From assembly GCA_963693365.1 (NCBI GenBank), contig CAVNZM010000003.1:6572001-6636000 (forward strand): 64,000 nt of DNA, read 5' to 3'. Under the pieces are notes generated by a model, which saw nothing but the letters and a program-made list of their open reading frames with translations, was not told where the DNA came from and ran no database searches. Shown here piece after piece: positions 1-15,122 of this stretch (its first letter is position 1; every line of letters starts with the position of its first letter). The position numbers and the translations under genes are program-made. Origin of the DNA: Amoebidium appalachense (lineage: Eukaryota; Ichthyosporea).

Positions 1-2290
<2,290 letters not shown>

Positions 2291-2377
2291 AAAAAGCAAC
2301 ACAGGCAGCACCCGAAAGAATGACAGCAACCCCGCCTAGGGCTGGGGTGCTAAATTAATGGCCAATAAGATTCAAAC

Positions 2378-2383
2378 AATAAA
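2378..2383 (+). terminator. Polyadenylation signal of the 14-3-3 gene
   Basis: Canonical AATAAA lying 88 bases after the 14-3-3 stop codon, in A/T-rich sequence. Confidence 0.6.
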
Positions 2384-3412
2384 AGATTAAAATCTAAGCC
2401 GACATTTTGCGGCATGATGTCATTCCTCTTGTTCTGGAGTCCTTGCGAAGAATGCACACTGAATGTTTTTAATTATCAGGTGCTGCGATTGGGTTGAATT
2501 TATGCAAGTGGATGCATGGGTGGTGTGTTCTGCAGGTGGGAGGGTAAACACTGTGCACGTGTGTGTGTGGGGGGGGGGGGGGTTCTACGTGGGCGCCCCC
2601 CCTTGTTATGCATCCTTTGGATGTGCGAGTTGCACTATGCATCGTGTTTGTGTAGTTCGTACTGACTGTATGGCGTTCAACCCTCCCCCCTCCCCCTCCT
2701 CCCCCCCCTCGCCCTCTCCCACACACACGCATACCCAAAAACACGCAGCGGCGCACACACATGTGTGTACATACAAGCCGTTCTGCATGCCTTTTGTGTG
2801 TGTGTGTTTGGTGTCACATCACTCACATGCATGTATGTATGCATGTACAGTACGCAATTAACACAATGTTAACCTTGTATTAGTCCGGCACCTTTAATAA
2901 GTAAATACCCTTAAAGCACTTGGGAAGCGAGTACCTTCACACTAATAATACACAGTCTGTATGTTAATAATGCATGCCTATTGCTAAATGACGAAGTCCC
3001 TCGAGTACACATAAATTCTAGAAACCAAAAGACCAGCTCTGGTTTCATCGCTTCTAATAAGAAGTTGTCAGTCAACTCATACTGCCAAAAAACACATTCC
3101 CGACAAGGGCCTTATTGTATTTATATTTAGAACCAAACCAAAAAGGATTCAAGACAGCAAAAAAAAAAACGCACCTCGGATGTTTCGAAGCATTCAAACA
3201 AATTTTGTGGCACATCATAAGTTCTTCATATATACCAGCGCACTGGAATACAAAGCAACTTAGCAACATTCTCCCTAACACCCAGTCATTCATATTCGCG
3301 CGTTTGCATATGTTCGCAGTACATTTAGAGTGTCATTCATTACAAATATAAGGTGTTGCATTTGCCTAGACCTAAAGTCAAATTTCATCATTCCATCTGA
3401 CACACGCACCAT
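2384..3412. other. Intergenic spacer
   Basis: Contains G/C runs (2570-2582, 2685-2710), CA/GT patches and A/T-rich sequence. No exon with supporting splice sites was found. Confidence 0.5.
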
Positions 3413-4849
3413 TCAATCGTCCAATGTGCGAATCAAGTCCCCAATCCATCCACTCTTCCCACAGCATTCCTTACCCGTCCTTGCCTTTACATCAAACTCC
3501 ACCAGGCGGAAAAACGCAAGCGCATGCTTTCTCACAGCACAATCCTCAAAATCCAAAAACAAGTTCCACAGCACAATCGTCGCATCAACCAACTTCACCG
3601 CTCTCTGATACGGCGCACCCAGTGATGCAGCACCTCCGCTTATCAGCCCCTCAAGCACAGAAACGAGCAGGGGGCCATAAGTGCACGTGAAATCTTGCAC
3701 TCTCCCCCCGCCACCAACGTGAAATTCGCACCCCACCGCAAACATTTGATCGAGCGCTATTCTCTCCGCGTGGTCGTTTCCGTTCTTGAACATACCGAGA
3801 GATTGCAAGGCGGCGCGTGCCAAACCCTTTTGTGCGGCACAGCTCATGGGGTCGATGAAGGTGCGCATGAGTGAAAGGGCGGTGGTACACAGTGCCTCCG
3901 CCTGCAACATCTTCAACGATGTACTCTCTTGGACCTTTCTCTGTGCCGCGTTGAAAACTATCCTCGCGGAAAGTTGCTTCTGCTGATTACGTGCCTGGCT
4001 TCCCTCGTCTGAAATTGTACGCGTGCCGAGCGGTGTGCCGCAACGCATGGGTTCGGGTGAAGGTGGTGCCACGATGGGCTCTATTTTTTCAAGGTTGAGA
4101 GAGCTGAAGGCAAGGGTCACCGGCGCACGGAGGGTTTCAAAAGATGGGCCTGTGTTTGGGATGATATACATCAGAGACCACACAAGGCGCATACTACTCA
4201 AGGCGAATCTAAGTTGTGCGCAAGTTATACACAATCATGTAAGTTAAAAAAACCTGGCTTTAACTACGCTCGTGACAGGCAGTATCCTTTTCCTGTGTGG
4301 CAAACAATACTGGAACTATTGGTAGGAAAGAACACTGGCCCATACTGCTCTTGCTTGCGTGGAAACGTTTACCAAAGAAGTTTTTGCACAGTGCTAATAA
4401 TTCGTCTCAGACTATTAGTATATCTCCAGGGTTTTCAGGTGTGTGTTTGCGTGTGAACACTCTGTTTGAGTGGTATGGGGACAGGAGTCAAGATTCTACT
4501 GTTTCACAGCTGCTTTGTTGCAGACACAGTACAGCGTTTCAAAGAAAGGTCGGGAACGAGGGTAGGAGGGCATAACTTTGAACCAGTGGAGCAGGAGAGG
4601 GAGGGAGGGGGAAGGGGGGAGAGGGGGGGGGGGGAGAGGGAAGGGGGGGAGAGGGGGCGCAGGAGGACAAACATGAACATATTATCTAATTCTCCTTAGT
4701 TACAGAGCTATGTGCCTTAGGGGGCGGGATGTCTCACCTTTATGGATGCTTCCACGTTTGAACAAGCCCAGCCCAAGCGACTCCACAGTGGCCACAGCAT
4801 CGGCATGTGGGTCCGACATGACAAACGGGACAACAGGTTCGGGTGCCAT
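3413..4849 (-). CDS. Two-exon gene of unknown function, 282 residues
   Basis: Exon 1 runs from an ATG at 4849 down to 4738 and starts MAPEPVVPFVMSDPHADA; it ends in phase 1 at a gtgaga donor. Exon 2 (4149-3413) follows an acceptor acacag, begins with two bases completing a Gly codon, and continues PSFETLRAPVTLAFSSL to a TGA at 3415-3413. The reading frame is uninterrupted over 737 bases in a region otherwise lacking long non-repetitive frames, which supports a real gene. The product is soluble, with no signal peptide or membrane segment. It is rich in predicted helix (for example QLSARIVFNAAQRKVQE and RAVKLVDATIVLWNLFLD), so an alpha-solenoid-like fold is possible. I do not recognise the family. 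The 588-base intron carries G runs, which are C runs on the coding strand. Confidence 0.65.
4588..4666. repeat. Purine-rich (G/GA) tract
   Basis: Nearly pure G and A within the intron of the 3.4-4.8-kb gene. Confidence 0.8.
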
Positions 4850-6834
4850 TGCTGAGATGTAGCCGGTGGCTGTTCAGCCGTCTCGCAAAAACCGTTTGCG
4901 GTAAGGGGCCGAGGGGATAATGGAAAGGGACTGAGTCATTAAGCGTGTAGGATCCGGATGCTGTTCTAAAAACTGCACTGTGTTGCTGGGTTAGAAAACG
5001 TCGTTGTTGCGTACACGGCGCGTGTTTCCAAGTGGAAAAGGCACGTTACTTCGCTTGTTATATACTGCCTAGCATTGCCTGTTCTGAAAAAAAAAACAGC
5101 TTCAAAGTAATTTAACCGCTCATTTAGAAACTCAACCAACGAGCTATTCAAGTGACGGTGCCAGACTGGGCCGGATGGAAAAGAGAATGGCCGTTTTTGT
5201 TTGGGCTCACGGTCATTAGCAAAGGCATTCCTGGGCACTGTAGTATTTATGAGATCTAGATACAAAACTGTATTTATAAAATATTCCATGTAATTTCATT
5301 TACACCCCTTAATGAAAGAGAAAAAGTTTTAAATGAACCCCATAAAGCTAAATATCAAAACACAGTATCGGACTTTTCAAAAGAGGAGTCAGTCTGATAA
5401 AGGTGCCAATTTTTGTGAGTAATCTTCAGAACTCGATGGTACTTTGAAAGCAGCGTACCAATTGAATGAGCATACTAAAAAAAAACAATATTAGATCTCT
5501 CAGCTCGCTACTTTTTCCTATCACACCGCATCAAAAAATTTTCAGCTTAACAAAAATTATCAGGCATCATAATGGTCCAAAGTCTTGATTTTGATCCAAG
5601 CCAAAAGCAATTTACCCTCCTCGACGATCTTGATGGCTGAGATAAAGAACGGCCTTTCTTGAGGACCACGGATAAAGATGATACCAGTGCTAAATTGTTC
5701 TGCTAATCCATGTTGCTCACACAAGCATGAGCTAGAAGTATACACCCAACCCTAATTTTTCTTTCATTTAAATATTTTTGCTCAGTATTCTGCTGTAAAT
5801 ACACCTCTACACCCCAACAAGGGTGCCCTCGTGCGGTCCCAACAAACTCCTTTTTTCAGCCAGTGCAGCCGTTCGAATAAATCTCCCAAAATAGTAATTA
5901 TTGAGCCGCAGATCTACATTTTGATTGGTATTAAGAACACCCATACAATGTATTTTCCAATCAAATGAGTGCGCCTTAGTCACGCAAACTTCAAAATTCG
6001 TCACCCTGACTCGAACACGCGTGTTTCTGCGAATTTCCGTCGACATCACATTTGTTATTGTGTTTTGTTTTTTCAGTGCCGTAATGACCCAAAGAGTGCA
6101 GCTACATGCGACCCCCTGCATGATATTTTGCCAAATAGTCACAGTTGTTGTGTCTGTCTGTCCAGCTTTTGGGATTTAAACTTATGATGATATTTTCCTG
6201 AGCCTCAGTGACCACTCTCTTTGCTATGCAGACACCCTGTGCCCCACTCTCCCCTCTTCCTCCCCTCCCCCTGGCCCCTGGGCCCTGCCCCCCATCCAGG
6301 GCTGTCCGCCATGTGTGTGTATTTCGTACTCTGTAAACCAAATACCATTCCCTTCCCCCCCCCCCCCTCCCCCCCCCCCCCCCAAAAAAAAAAGAAAAGA
6401 AAAGAAAAGAAAAGAAAAAGAAAAAGAAAGAAAGAAAGAAACTTGAAGAAAAGGAAAGAACACCACCCTCCTTCCTCACTTCTCCTTCCCTTGAACTTCT
6501 CAGGCTCTCAAAAACTTCTCATCTTCACTATCCGGCATCCTTCCACCTCGCCTAAAGATCCTGTACCCAGCCTTTATACGTACATGCAGGCCTAGTCAGC
6601 ATGATGCTCGACTACTGAAACAGTCTGACAGTGGGGGGGGGGCGAACGACCTTAATGTGTTACTTATGTAGTACCAGCATGGTTTTCAAACGGGTGTAGT
6701 ACCAGCAATTGTTTTCAATCGGGTGATGGTGCGCACATCAAGTTGTGCTGACTCATGTACACACACACCCAACACCGTACACACACGCACGCGTGGTGCA
6801 CACACACACACAAAAAAAAAAAATACCTCTGAGG

Positions 6835-7594
6835 CTCTCTCCCCCTCACTCGGCCTCGCCCCAACCCTCTCCACTCTCCTCCCCCCCCCCGCCCCCATCC
6901 CCCCCCCACCTTCTCTGCCCTCCCCCTCCTCCCCCCACTCAATCACTCACCCTCTCTCGCACTCTCCCTCTCTCACCGTCCCTCTCTCTCGCTCTCTCAC
7001 CTGTTCTGCATGTTTGAATCGCACAACAACCGCCTCCCTTTTTCTATCGCCCACTCTCCCTCTCCCTCTCCTTGCTCCGCTTCCTTTCCCCCTCCCCCTC
7101 CCTCTGCTTCAACTGATGCGCATGTCCATCCCCCTCCCTCTATCCTTCGCTCTCTCCCCCTCTCCCTCTCCCTCTCACGGCATTTGACAACATCAGGGCC
7201 TCCCTATTCGGTGTTCTTTGCTTACGTGCACACGCACGCACACGCACACGTGCGAAGTTGCACATGAATATATGTGTATGCAGTTGCCCCCTCCTCCTCC
7301 CGCCCCCGTCCCCCCCCCCCCCCCCCCCCCCCCCCGGCTCTCCGAGGCAACCCTGTTTCCTCCACCCCTCCCGATTCTGTGTTCTTTGTTCACAATCATA
7401 CCCACACGCAAACACGCACACGTGCGCCCCGCATACGCACACACACACACAAGCATTTTGGCACTTCCCCGCTTCAATCCCTCCCTTTTCCCTCCCTCTC
7501 CCTCTCCCCCTCTCTCTCTTTCTCTCTCAGCGACATTCTCTCTCTCTCTCTCCCCCCCCCCCCCCTCTCTCTCTCTCTCTCCCCCGCCCCCTCT

Positions 7595-7635
<41 letters not shown>

Positions 7636-7657
7636 CCTCCCCCCCCCCTCTCTCCCT

Positions 7658-7698
<41 letters not shown>

Positions 7699-7715
7699 CC
7701 CCCCCCCCCCCCCGT
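6835..7715. repeat. Long polypyrimidine region: C runs and (CT)n with an interrupting CA patch
   Basis: Mostly C and T on the + strand, with (CT)n at about 7535-7700 and C runs at 7312-7335 and 7697-7713. Every long frame here is low-complexity Ser/Pro/Leu or Arg/Glu and is not a gene. Confidence 0.85.
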
Positions 7716-8189
7716 TTCTTTTAAACCCCTTTCCCTCCGTCCGCCATATTTCACGTTCTTCAACGGTTCACATAAACACACACACTTCCGCAACTCACTG
7801 ACTAAGCATGTGTACCACCTGGATGAAACAATGTCCATGTGGGGAACGTCATCCAATTTTTGTACAAGTGACTAGTAGCGGTAGCAGTGTGTTCTGAATT
7901 TACAAACAGGAGATTTATCGTGTCAAAAAAAAAAAAATACAAACTTACCCTCACTCCCGACCGAGGCTGAAAGCCGAAGGGTGGGTAGTTTTTTCTTTTG
8001 ACTGGATTTATTCGACGGAAAGGTATGGGTAATTGGGAGGGGTGTGAGGAGGTGAGCTGTTTTTGAGATGCAATTGAACACGTTACGGTATCCGGGCTGT
8101 GCGCACAGCCCATGCTGATCGCCGATCTACTGCCAAGCACACGTCATAGAACTCCTGAGGAGCCAACACATGAGGCTTAGTGACATTTG

Positions 8190-8500
8190 CAAGCAAAGAC
8201 ACGCGCCGTGGAAGCGGAAGTCCAGAAATTAATTACACGTGATAGATGAAGCCAACTCGCGCCTGTACAATTTTTAAGTCAGAACACGTGACACACGCAT
8301 TTAAATTTCCATGCCAAAGCACGCGACGGAGACGTGTCACACGGCCTCTAAGTGCGCCATCGGCAAAACATGAGCGGAAGCATTTCCAACCAAAACACGC
8401 ATCGTGGCAACATAATACAGTACACGTGATAGAAGACACGTGACAGATAGAACAACCGTGATCATGTCCTCGCGCCTGTGCAGCTTGTGAGTCAGTGGCG
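8190..8500. repeat. Diverged direct repeat carrying four CACGTG motifs
   Basis: Two related arms of about 100 bases (about 8196-8300 and 8391-8496) share an order of short motifs: a cacgc...cgtgg start, cacgtgatag, ctcgcgcctgt and gtcag. Palindromic CACGTG occurs at 8236, 8285, 8423 and 8437. It could be a cluster of bHLH/bZIP sites or simply a decayed repeat. Confidence 0.5.
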
Positions 8501-8615
8501 CCGCCAGCCACAGCTGTCACACCCCCTCCCTCTCCCCCTAACACACACACACCACCATCACCACCTTCTCCTGTCCCTCTTTCTCTCTCGAGCGCTCTCT
8601 CTGTACACACACACA

Positions 8616-8618
8616 CAC

Positions 8619-8677
<59 letters not shown>

Positions 8678-8760
8678 ACACACACACACACGACACACGT
8701 GTACACACACACACACGACACACGTGTACACACACACACATGTGTACACACACGTCCCCA
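8616..8760. repeat. (CT)n followed by (CA)n with cgacacacgtgta units
   Basis: A pure CT tract is followed by CA tracts separated by a short motif that appears in successive copies. Confidence 0.85.
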
Positions 8761-9236
8761 CATAATCCTCCTCCTCCCCCAGGCCCTTCATTCATGCTCC
8801 TCCAGAGACCACCCCCAATAAAAATATGCATTTCACACACACACACAGGAAAATATCAGCCGAAATTTCGACCCTATGGGGGTGACTAATATTAAGATGT
8901 AGGGGACCATCGGTATGTGTGTGTGTGTGTGTGGTGGGGGGGGGGGGGGGGGGGGGATGGGGAGAGGGGGGGAGGACCCACCACCGAACTGGGAAGGAGC
9001 CTCCCCTCCCCACTGCCCCATCCCACCCCCCTCCCCTTCCCCCCCATCCACACACGTACTACACATCCCGTGCACAAGAATATGTTGCTGTGCACACACA
9101 GACTGAGCGCAACTCACGGTAGAAAACGATCGATATATGGACACACGATTGTGATTGTCGACGTCCTGTGCACACGTATACACACACATAATATTATCAT
9201 AATGCACAAACACACAAACACACACAGTCACGTGCG

Positions 9237-9282
9237 CGCACGCGAGAGAGCGAGAGAGAGAGGTAGAGAGAGAGATAGGAGG

Positions 9283-9323
<41 letters not shown>

Positions 9324-9475
9324 GGACAGAGGGAGGGGGGGAGGGGGGGGGGAAGAGAGGGAGAGAGAGAGAGAGAGAGCCTTTGAGAGAATAAGAGAGA
9401 AAGCAGGACGCGGGAGGGGAGGGGGGGGGGGGGGGGGGGGGGAGGGGGAGGGAGAGAGAGAGAGAGAGAGAGATG
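9237..9475. repeat. (GA)n and G-rich tract
   Basis: Near-continuous purine strand with GA dinucleotides and two G runs. Confidence 0.85.
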
Positions 9476-9874
9476 TACATATGGCATCATACTCACACAC
9501 CACGCGCACGCACAAGCATGCCCTGACACACACACAAACGCATTCCGTCGCGCGCATACATACACATCGACTACTCTGAATTTGTTCAAATACACATACA
9601 TACTATTATAGTATACATACACATACATGCAGCGCATGCGCAGACACACACATACATACACAAACCCACACATTGGCAAGTGCAACATATGTGCACACAC
9701 TGCCGTGGTATGTAATGCAATTTGAAATGTTGCCACGTGTGCCCCCAGCTGCGCCCAGAATCACCATTGATTGGACTTTCTTTGTGTGTGAGATCAGTGT
9801 TAAACTTTAAAGTCTTGAAAAGTTGAGATGACTGTCCTTTAGCTTGCCTAGTCGGCCACTTTGTTAGAACATAA

Positions 9875-9913
<39 letters not shown>

Positions 9914-10817
9914 ACACGGACACAACGCACCCCAAGTAAAGTTTAAATCATTTATGCTATGACCCCCGGAAAATTAAGATAACTAGCCTATAGCTCCTAT
10001 TTTCAAAGTACCAATCAGTCACCCCCCGTACACAATATTCCTATTTTTTTTTATTGTTTTATTATTAACGTAACATTTCAGAATTGGAAAAAAACCCGAG
10101 GTTGGGCACACGTCGCAGCCAGCTTGGCCGGCAAGACAATTTATATATGTATACAAGAAGCAGGTTTCCTCGGAGGTGCCAGGCTGCGCTTGGCTCGAAA
10201 AATCATGGGAATAGAAATCATGCAAAATTTTGCCATCCAGACATACAAAACTTCCGGATCCCGCTCTTCGTACGATTTGCTAGATCGGTATTGGATAAGC
10301 CATATTTGGCATATTGTTTTGACAACATTTGCATTGATTCGTCGAAAATAACGCATTTATTTTGCTACCCCTATTGGTGAGTTTTCTGATTGGTAGAACG
10401 CTGTTCCCGGCAGACTTCCGGCCTGAGATCGTTAGCTGACCACTACCCGACCCGAGCTCTTCTCAGGTCTCCATCAGACGTCGGTGAATGAAACTGCTGA
10501 CCAACACTGAATGGAATCATTTCGCACAAACCAGCTAATCAGTCATTGAAAACAAATAGCATATAATACTATTTGAATCTTCTCTCGTCAAATTTGATGC
10601 ATTTACTATATTAGCTGTTACATCAGCGAAAAAAAAAAAAAAGACTGGGGGCAGTTGTGTAACCGGGTCTTGCAACCGGATCGTTTGCTGACCCGGCCCA
10701 AAATCTCGCAGACCCCAGGGATTTCGATTTCCGAATCGCTTTGATGTTTTCAACTCGTGTACAGTTCAGTTGTTGGTCTTTCTCTCTGAACGTGAACGAT
10801 TTCTAGTGCAAGTCAGA

Positions 10818-13086
10818 ATGGCGACCACTGAGAACTGGGGCGTGGAGGGGCGTATAAACACAGTCATCCTTCTGGCTCCTATTGACGTTTTGAACCTCTA
10901 CGGCTACCACAAAAACAACTTCGGTATGTAGACGTTCGAAAAGGCACCGGGTATTGACCTGGCTAGCTAGGGCCGTGCTGGTGAACGTGATTGCACGGAG
11001 TCAAGCTCTAGATGCCCAGTTCCCCTTTAACCTGGACGTGTTTGCAGCACTGTCTAGGGTTGGCAGGGACGAACTGAGAAGCATGGTTTACGAGGACTAT
11101 GAGGAGAGCAAGGACTATGAGCGGAAGATCTGTGGGTAAGCTTAAGGGGATGGGGAATTCGAAGGCGTATTTTTTCATCCTCTTCTCATTCTGGTCTAAG
11201 ATTAGGGCCGCAATGATTTGTATACTGCGCGAGCGTCTATAAAGGCGTTGAACGCGTTGTTGAGCGTGAGCATATGAAAGGCTAGAGGCAAGGGAGAAAA
11301 TAATAGGAGTCTGGAGGGGCAAAACGCAAGCTAAGCTTAGCCATGGCGGAAGGTTTGAAGGTATATATATATATATATATATATAGTATATGTATATATA
11401 TATATATACGTACTCACGTGTGTTGGAGGAGGAATGGGCAATGATGGTATTGGGAGATGGCCGGATAGCCGGGAGGATGGTGATGGTGGTTTGGTGATCG
11501 GTGGTTATGTAACACGCATAGTTGGTGGTCATGACGTTTTGGCACTTCTCTGCACACTTGAGTACTAGTATCACCATACGCGTAGTCTACGTAGGGTCAG
11601 CTCTTTCGAAAAGTGGAAGATGCATGGTCCATTGGATGGTGGTCATCATCAAGTTGGTGATGTGTGGTGGTTGTGGTTTACACCGGGTCCCGGGCTGAGA
11701 GGCCCTGGCGGGCCCTCCGGACTGGGGGCGTGTGTGTGTGTTGGGGGGGGGGGAGGGGGGGTGTGGTTTACTACTTCGCACCGTGACTTGAGTTATATGG
11801 AATAGGGCTTTCTCAACTGGTATGGAAGTGAAGGACCGTAATTACGTCTGCCTAATTAGGGGCGTACACTGGCAGCAACTTGTGTTAGTGCCTGTCTGCT
11901 GCACAAAGTTTCACGGTGTGTCGTTTTATTTGACCCAACTGTACAGTCACCCACACACCAACCCACCATACAGGGGCCCGACGGGTCAGATGATGGTGAC
12001 GTATGTCAACAAGGATATGGTGATGATCTGCTGGCCACATCGAAACCGGGCAGTGTGTTTGCGCAGGTGCTAGTAGACAACTTCACGGCGATCCGGGAGG
12101 CTGAAGAAGGCAACAGCGCCAGGCTGAATGAGTTTCAGGATAGTGTGCGTTAATCCATCGTCAGCCAGGAGGTCAAGACCTTCCCCCCCCCCCCCCCCCC
12201 CCCGGCTCTCTTCCCCCCCCCCCCCCTCCCCCCTCCCCCCCCCCCCCCCCCGCGCCCCCCCTCCCCCCCCCCCCAACACACACACACACACACAGACACA
12301 CAATCAGGAGTTCGCAAACCTACCGCCTATATACACTGTATACACTTACGTACGCATGTGCTTACGTAAGTCTGATGCATACCCACACCCACCCAGCTCA
12401 TCGGATGCCCTTATGTATGCCCTACCCGTGTAGAGTACCGTGGCATAACTCAGTGGTCTTCAATTAAATGATGCACGTTTCTCCAAGTTGGGTTGGTGTG
12501 GGGGCTGAATCTTGTGATACTTTGCAGAACAAGAACAGTCAGAGTGGGGAGAATGCGTCACAGAGTGTGTTCCGTGAACTTGCGCCCCGGGAGCAACTGA
12601 TCATTTCGGTGCGTGAAAACGCAGAAATATTGAGGGCATACTGTCACACATACAAGGTTAACCTGCCCTCCCTGCGCATGGTGACCAGTGCACGTGCTAT
12701 GAACTTGGTACGTGCATTTTTTATTTTTTATTTTATTTTTTATTTTTTTTTTTTTGGGGGGGGGGGGGGGAACCCCTGGGCTAAGTGTGTACTAGTATTA
12801 GGATTGGTGACGGCGCACCGTGACGTGTGATTAAAAACGTTAACTTAGTTGTTATGATAGAATAGCCTATCTGTTTATTCCTGCTCTTCCCAGTCACGTA
12901 CTTAGCCTGTTCCCGCCTATACCGCCCCCGCGTACTTGGGGACCGCCTGAGGCCGCATACGCCAGGAACCATAACTGTCTTCCTATTGGCTAGTACATAA
13001 TCCCGATCTACGGCAACACCAGCACGCTTAGCTATAGGGACGCCTGGGGCAGGGACTTCAGCGCTAGTCCACTAAATCCATTCTAG
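10818..13086 (+). CDS. Multi-exon gene of unknown function
   Basis: Exons with GT-AG borders: 10818-10923 (MATTENWGVEGRINTVILLA, phase 1 out), 10967-11135 (contains ALDAQFPFNLDVFAALSRVG, phase 2 out), 11974-12144 (GPDGSDDGDVCQQGYGDD...VLVDNFTAIREAEEGN, phase 0), 12528-12707 (NKNSQSGENASQSVFREL, 60 codons, phase 0) and 12994-13086 (YIIPIYGNTSTLSYRDAWG to TAG). The last three join perfectly. Exon 2 ends in phase 2 but exon 3 starts in phase 0, so either an exon between 11136 and 11973 has been missed or one border is wrong. The first intron would be only 43 bases. I do not recognise the family; no membrane segment or signal peptide is visible. A broken relative of exon 3 lies on the other strand at 17518-17663. 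Confidence 0.6.
11353..11409. repeat. (TA)n tract inside an intron
   Basis: Two near-pure TA blocks separated by a few bases, within the third-exon-proximal intron of the 10.8-kb gene. Confidence 0.9.
12181..12302. repeat. C runs followed by a CA tract
   Basis: Interrupted C homopolymers then (CA)n, shortly after the donor of exon 3 of the 10.8-kb gene. Confidence 0.9.
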
Positions 13087-13888
13087 ACCACACAGTAGAT
13101 AGGGGGGTGTGGTGACGGCCTCCCCAGGCCTCACCCCTCTTTGGTGTAACTACTGTTGGTTGAGCACCTTATAGCATAGCTGGTTTTACACGGTCTGCTC
13201 TTGTACACCTACACACACCGACACACAACATAAGTATACGAAAATACAGTGAATACACTACAAAATACACCACCTGTCATATTTCGCCTAATGCCAAACT
13301 GAAGCAGCTTCGGCGCGTTAGGGTTGTTTCGTTGTTTTGTGTTTCGTGTTTCGTGTTTAGTGTTTCGTGTCCGTTTCGTTCCTCTCCTCTTCGTTGTCGT
13401 TTCACTATACTTGTACCACACCACCTTACAAAACAAAACACACACCCCACAAAAAACGAGCATACCACTATCCAAACTTACCTTAGCGTACTCCACACAC
13501 CCCAAGATAAACCCCACACGTACCCGCACACAAGTGAACTAAGCCTATATATAAACCACACGACGTCACACATATACGCACACCAACACTTCGGAGCCAC
13601 GGAATGGCACACTGGCACGCCAACCCCAACTTCCCCAACAACTACCCCCGCCCACCAGTACCCCAGCCACCACTTCCCGGCCTCAACCCGAACGGCTACG
13701 GCACCTGCGAATCTAGCTTTGATAAATGGATAGCTTTCCATTATCTTGCGGGGGCTTTGTGTGTATATGCTGGAGGGTCCGGGAAAGATGAACAGCGGAA
13801 GCGTGTGTTTGTGTGTGTGTGTGTGTGTTGGGGGGGGGGGGGGGGGGGGGGGGGAGAGGGGGAGGAGGAGGAGGAGGAGGGGTCGCTG
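13087..13888. other. Intergenic spacer
   Basis: Mixed sequence with a short cgtgttt-type repeat (13330-13370), a CA/GT patch and a G run (13830-13854). An open frame begins at 13604 (MAHWHANPNFPNNYPRPP) but has no splice or family support. Confidence 0.4.
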
Positions 13889-14387
13889 ATTGTATGCAAG
13901 TGGATGTGATGTTCACTTTTCCAAAGGACCCAGAGTATTTTTTTCCCAACATACTGAGCGTAATGCAGTCATACACGAATGTTTTCATCAAAAATCATAT
14001 CATACTTACACCAGAAATCAAAACATTCATACTTGTTTTGAAAGTAAATACACTGCTTGTTCTTTCGGGGAAAAGGATCGGTTTACTCATAAACCGAATC
14101 GAGCAGTTTTCTGAGTGCCCGTCAGAAGACCACACCTCGCCTAAATCAATCGGTCAAACAACATTTTACTTTGCAAAAAAAAAAACAGTGTAAATGTCCC
14201 CATTTGAACACATACGTACAAATACTGATTGTTGTTCGTTCGTTTCGGCTACTGACAGCCCCCCTCCCCCCCCCCCCCCCCAAAAAAAAAGAAAAAAAAT
14301 GAAAGAAATTGAACCAAACAACCTATTTAGAAACCCTCCGTCGTACATCCATCAAACACATATGCGCGCGTCCATGCACACGCCTAC

Positions 14388-14394
<7 letters not shown>

Positions 14395-14422
<28 letters not shown>

Positions 14423-14444
14423 TACACACACACACACACACACC

Positions 14445-14503
<59 letters not shown>

Positions 14504-14530
14504 ACACAAAACACACAACACACACACACA
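14395..14530. repeat. (CA)n microsatellite
   Basis: Near-continuous CA dinucleotides inside duplication copy 1; absent from copy 2, so inserted or expanded after duplication. Confidence 0.95.
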
Positions 14531-14849
14531 CGAAAAAAAATTGTGCAAATGTGTGTGGGTTTGGGAGGGGGGGGGTGGGGGCAAGAGGGTTGGAGAAGAA
14601 GAAGGAAACAAAACCCAAAAAAAGACTCAAAACGAAAAAGGCAACCCACAAACTAAAAGCTACATTTAGTTAGTTCTATTCCAGCCATCACATATATGAA
14701 CTTACGAATTGAAACTACCGTTTTTTTGAACTCATCTCACAACACCTAACTGCCCGCTCGCGTGCACACACAGCCAATCTACCTGTGCACGCACATACAG
14801 AAAAAACCCACACCACCCACACTATTCTCTTCTCAAGTCTGCCTAAGTC

Positions 14850-14918
14850 TTAGTCGTGTCTGTTGTATGAAGGGGTTGCTATCCCGTCAGGCAGCCCGTG
14901 CAAAGGAATCATCTCTGC
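14850..14918 (-). pseudogene. C-terminal remnant of a lectin-gene paralogue
   Basis: On the minus strand this reads AEMIPLHGLPDGIATPSY then NRHD and TAA. The intact gene at 22614-25585 ends TELIPLSGLPSPIEPPPY then NRYD and TAA. Stop position and downstream sequence are also shared. Upstream on the coding strand the similarity fades within about ten codons, and the frame meets a TAG at roughly 14980. I read it as a decayed copy, although a last exon of a diverged paralogue is not excluded. Confidence 0.6.
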
Positions 14919-15008
14919 ACGAAAGGGTGCATAGAGTATGGATTGAGGCACGTGTCCGGGCACCGTGAGGTCATTTATCTAAACCGTTACACTATTTCTT
15001 AGCCTGTG

Positions 15009-15052
<44 letters not shown>

Positions 15053-15070
15053 ACACACACCGTGGCACAC

Positions 15071-15122
<52 letters not shown>

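Larger units (their letters stand above)
4850..10817. other. Large intergenic region
   Basis: About 6 kb without a supported exon. It holds an A/T-rich part (4950-6200), a C-run joined to an A-run (6356-6392) followed by an AAAG-type purine tract, long C/CT-rich sequence (6835-7715), a CACGTG-bearing repeat (8190-8500), CT and CA tracts (8580-8760), GA tracts (9240-9475), a C run (9878-9912) and unique sequence up to the next gene. Confidence 0.5.
13889..14918. repeat. Direct segmental duplication, copy 1
   Basis: Matches 21780-22683 in the same orientation over most of its length: tatgcaagtggatgtgatgtt near the start, then tgcagtcatacacgaat, aaaatcatatcatactta, agaagaccacacctcgcc, and near the end tgtctgttgtatg. 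Simple repeats inserted in one copy account for most length differences. The right end covers the last codons of a lectin-like frame. Confidence 0.85.

Noticed and set aside
3115-3690. Plus-strand frames opposite the 3.4-kb gene
   Set aside because: They overlap the minus-strand exon with intact splice-phase support and look like antisense shadows.
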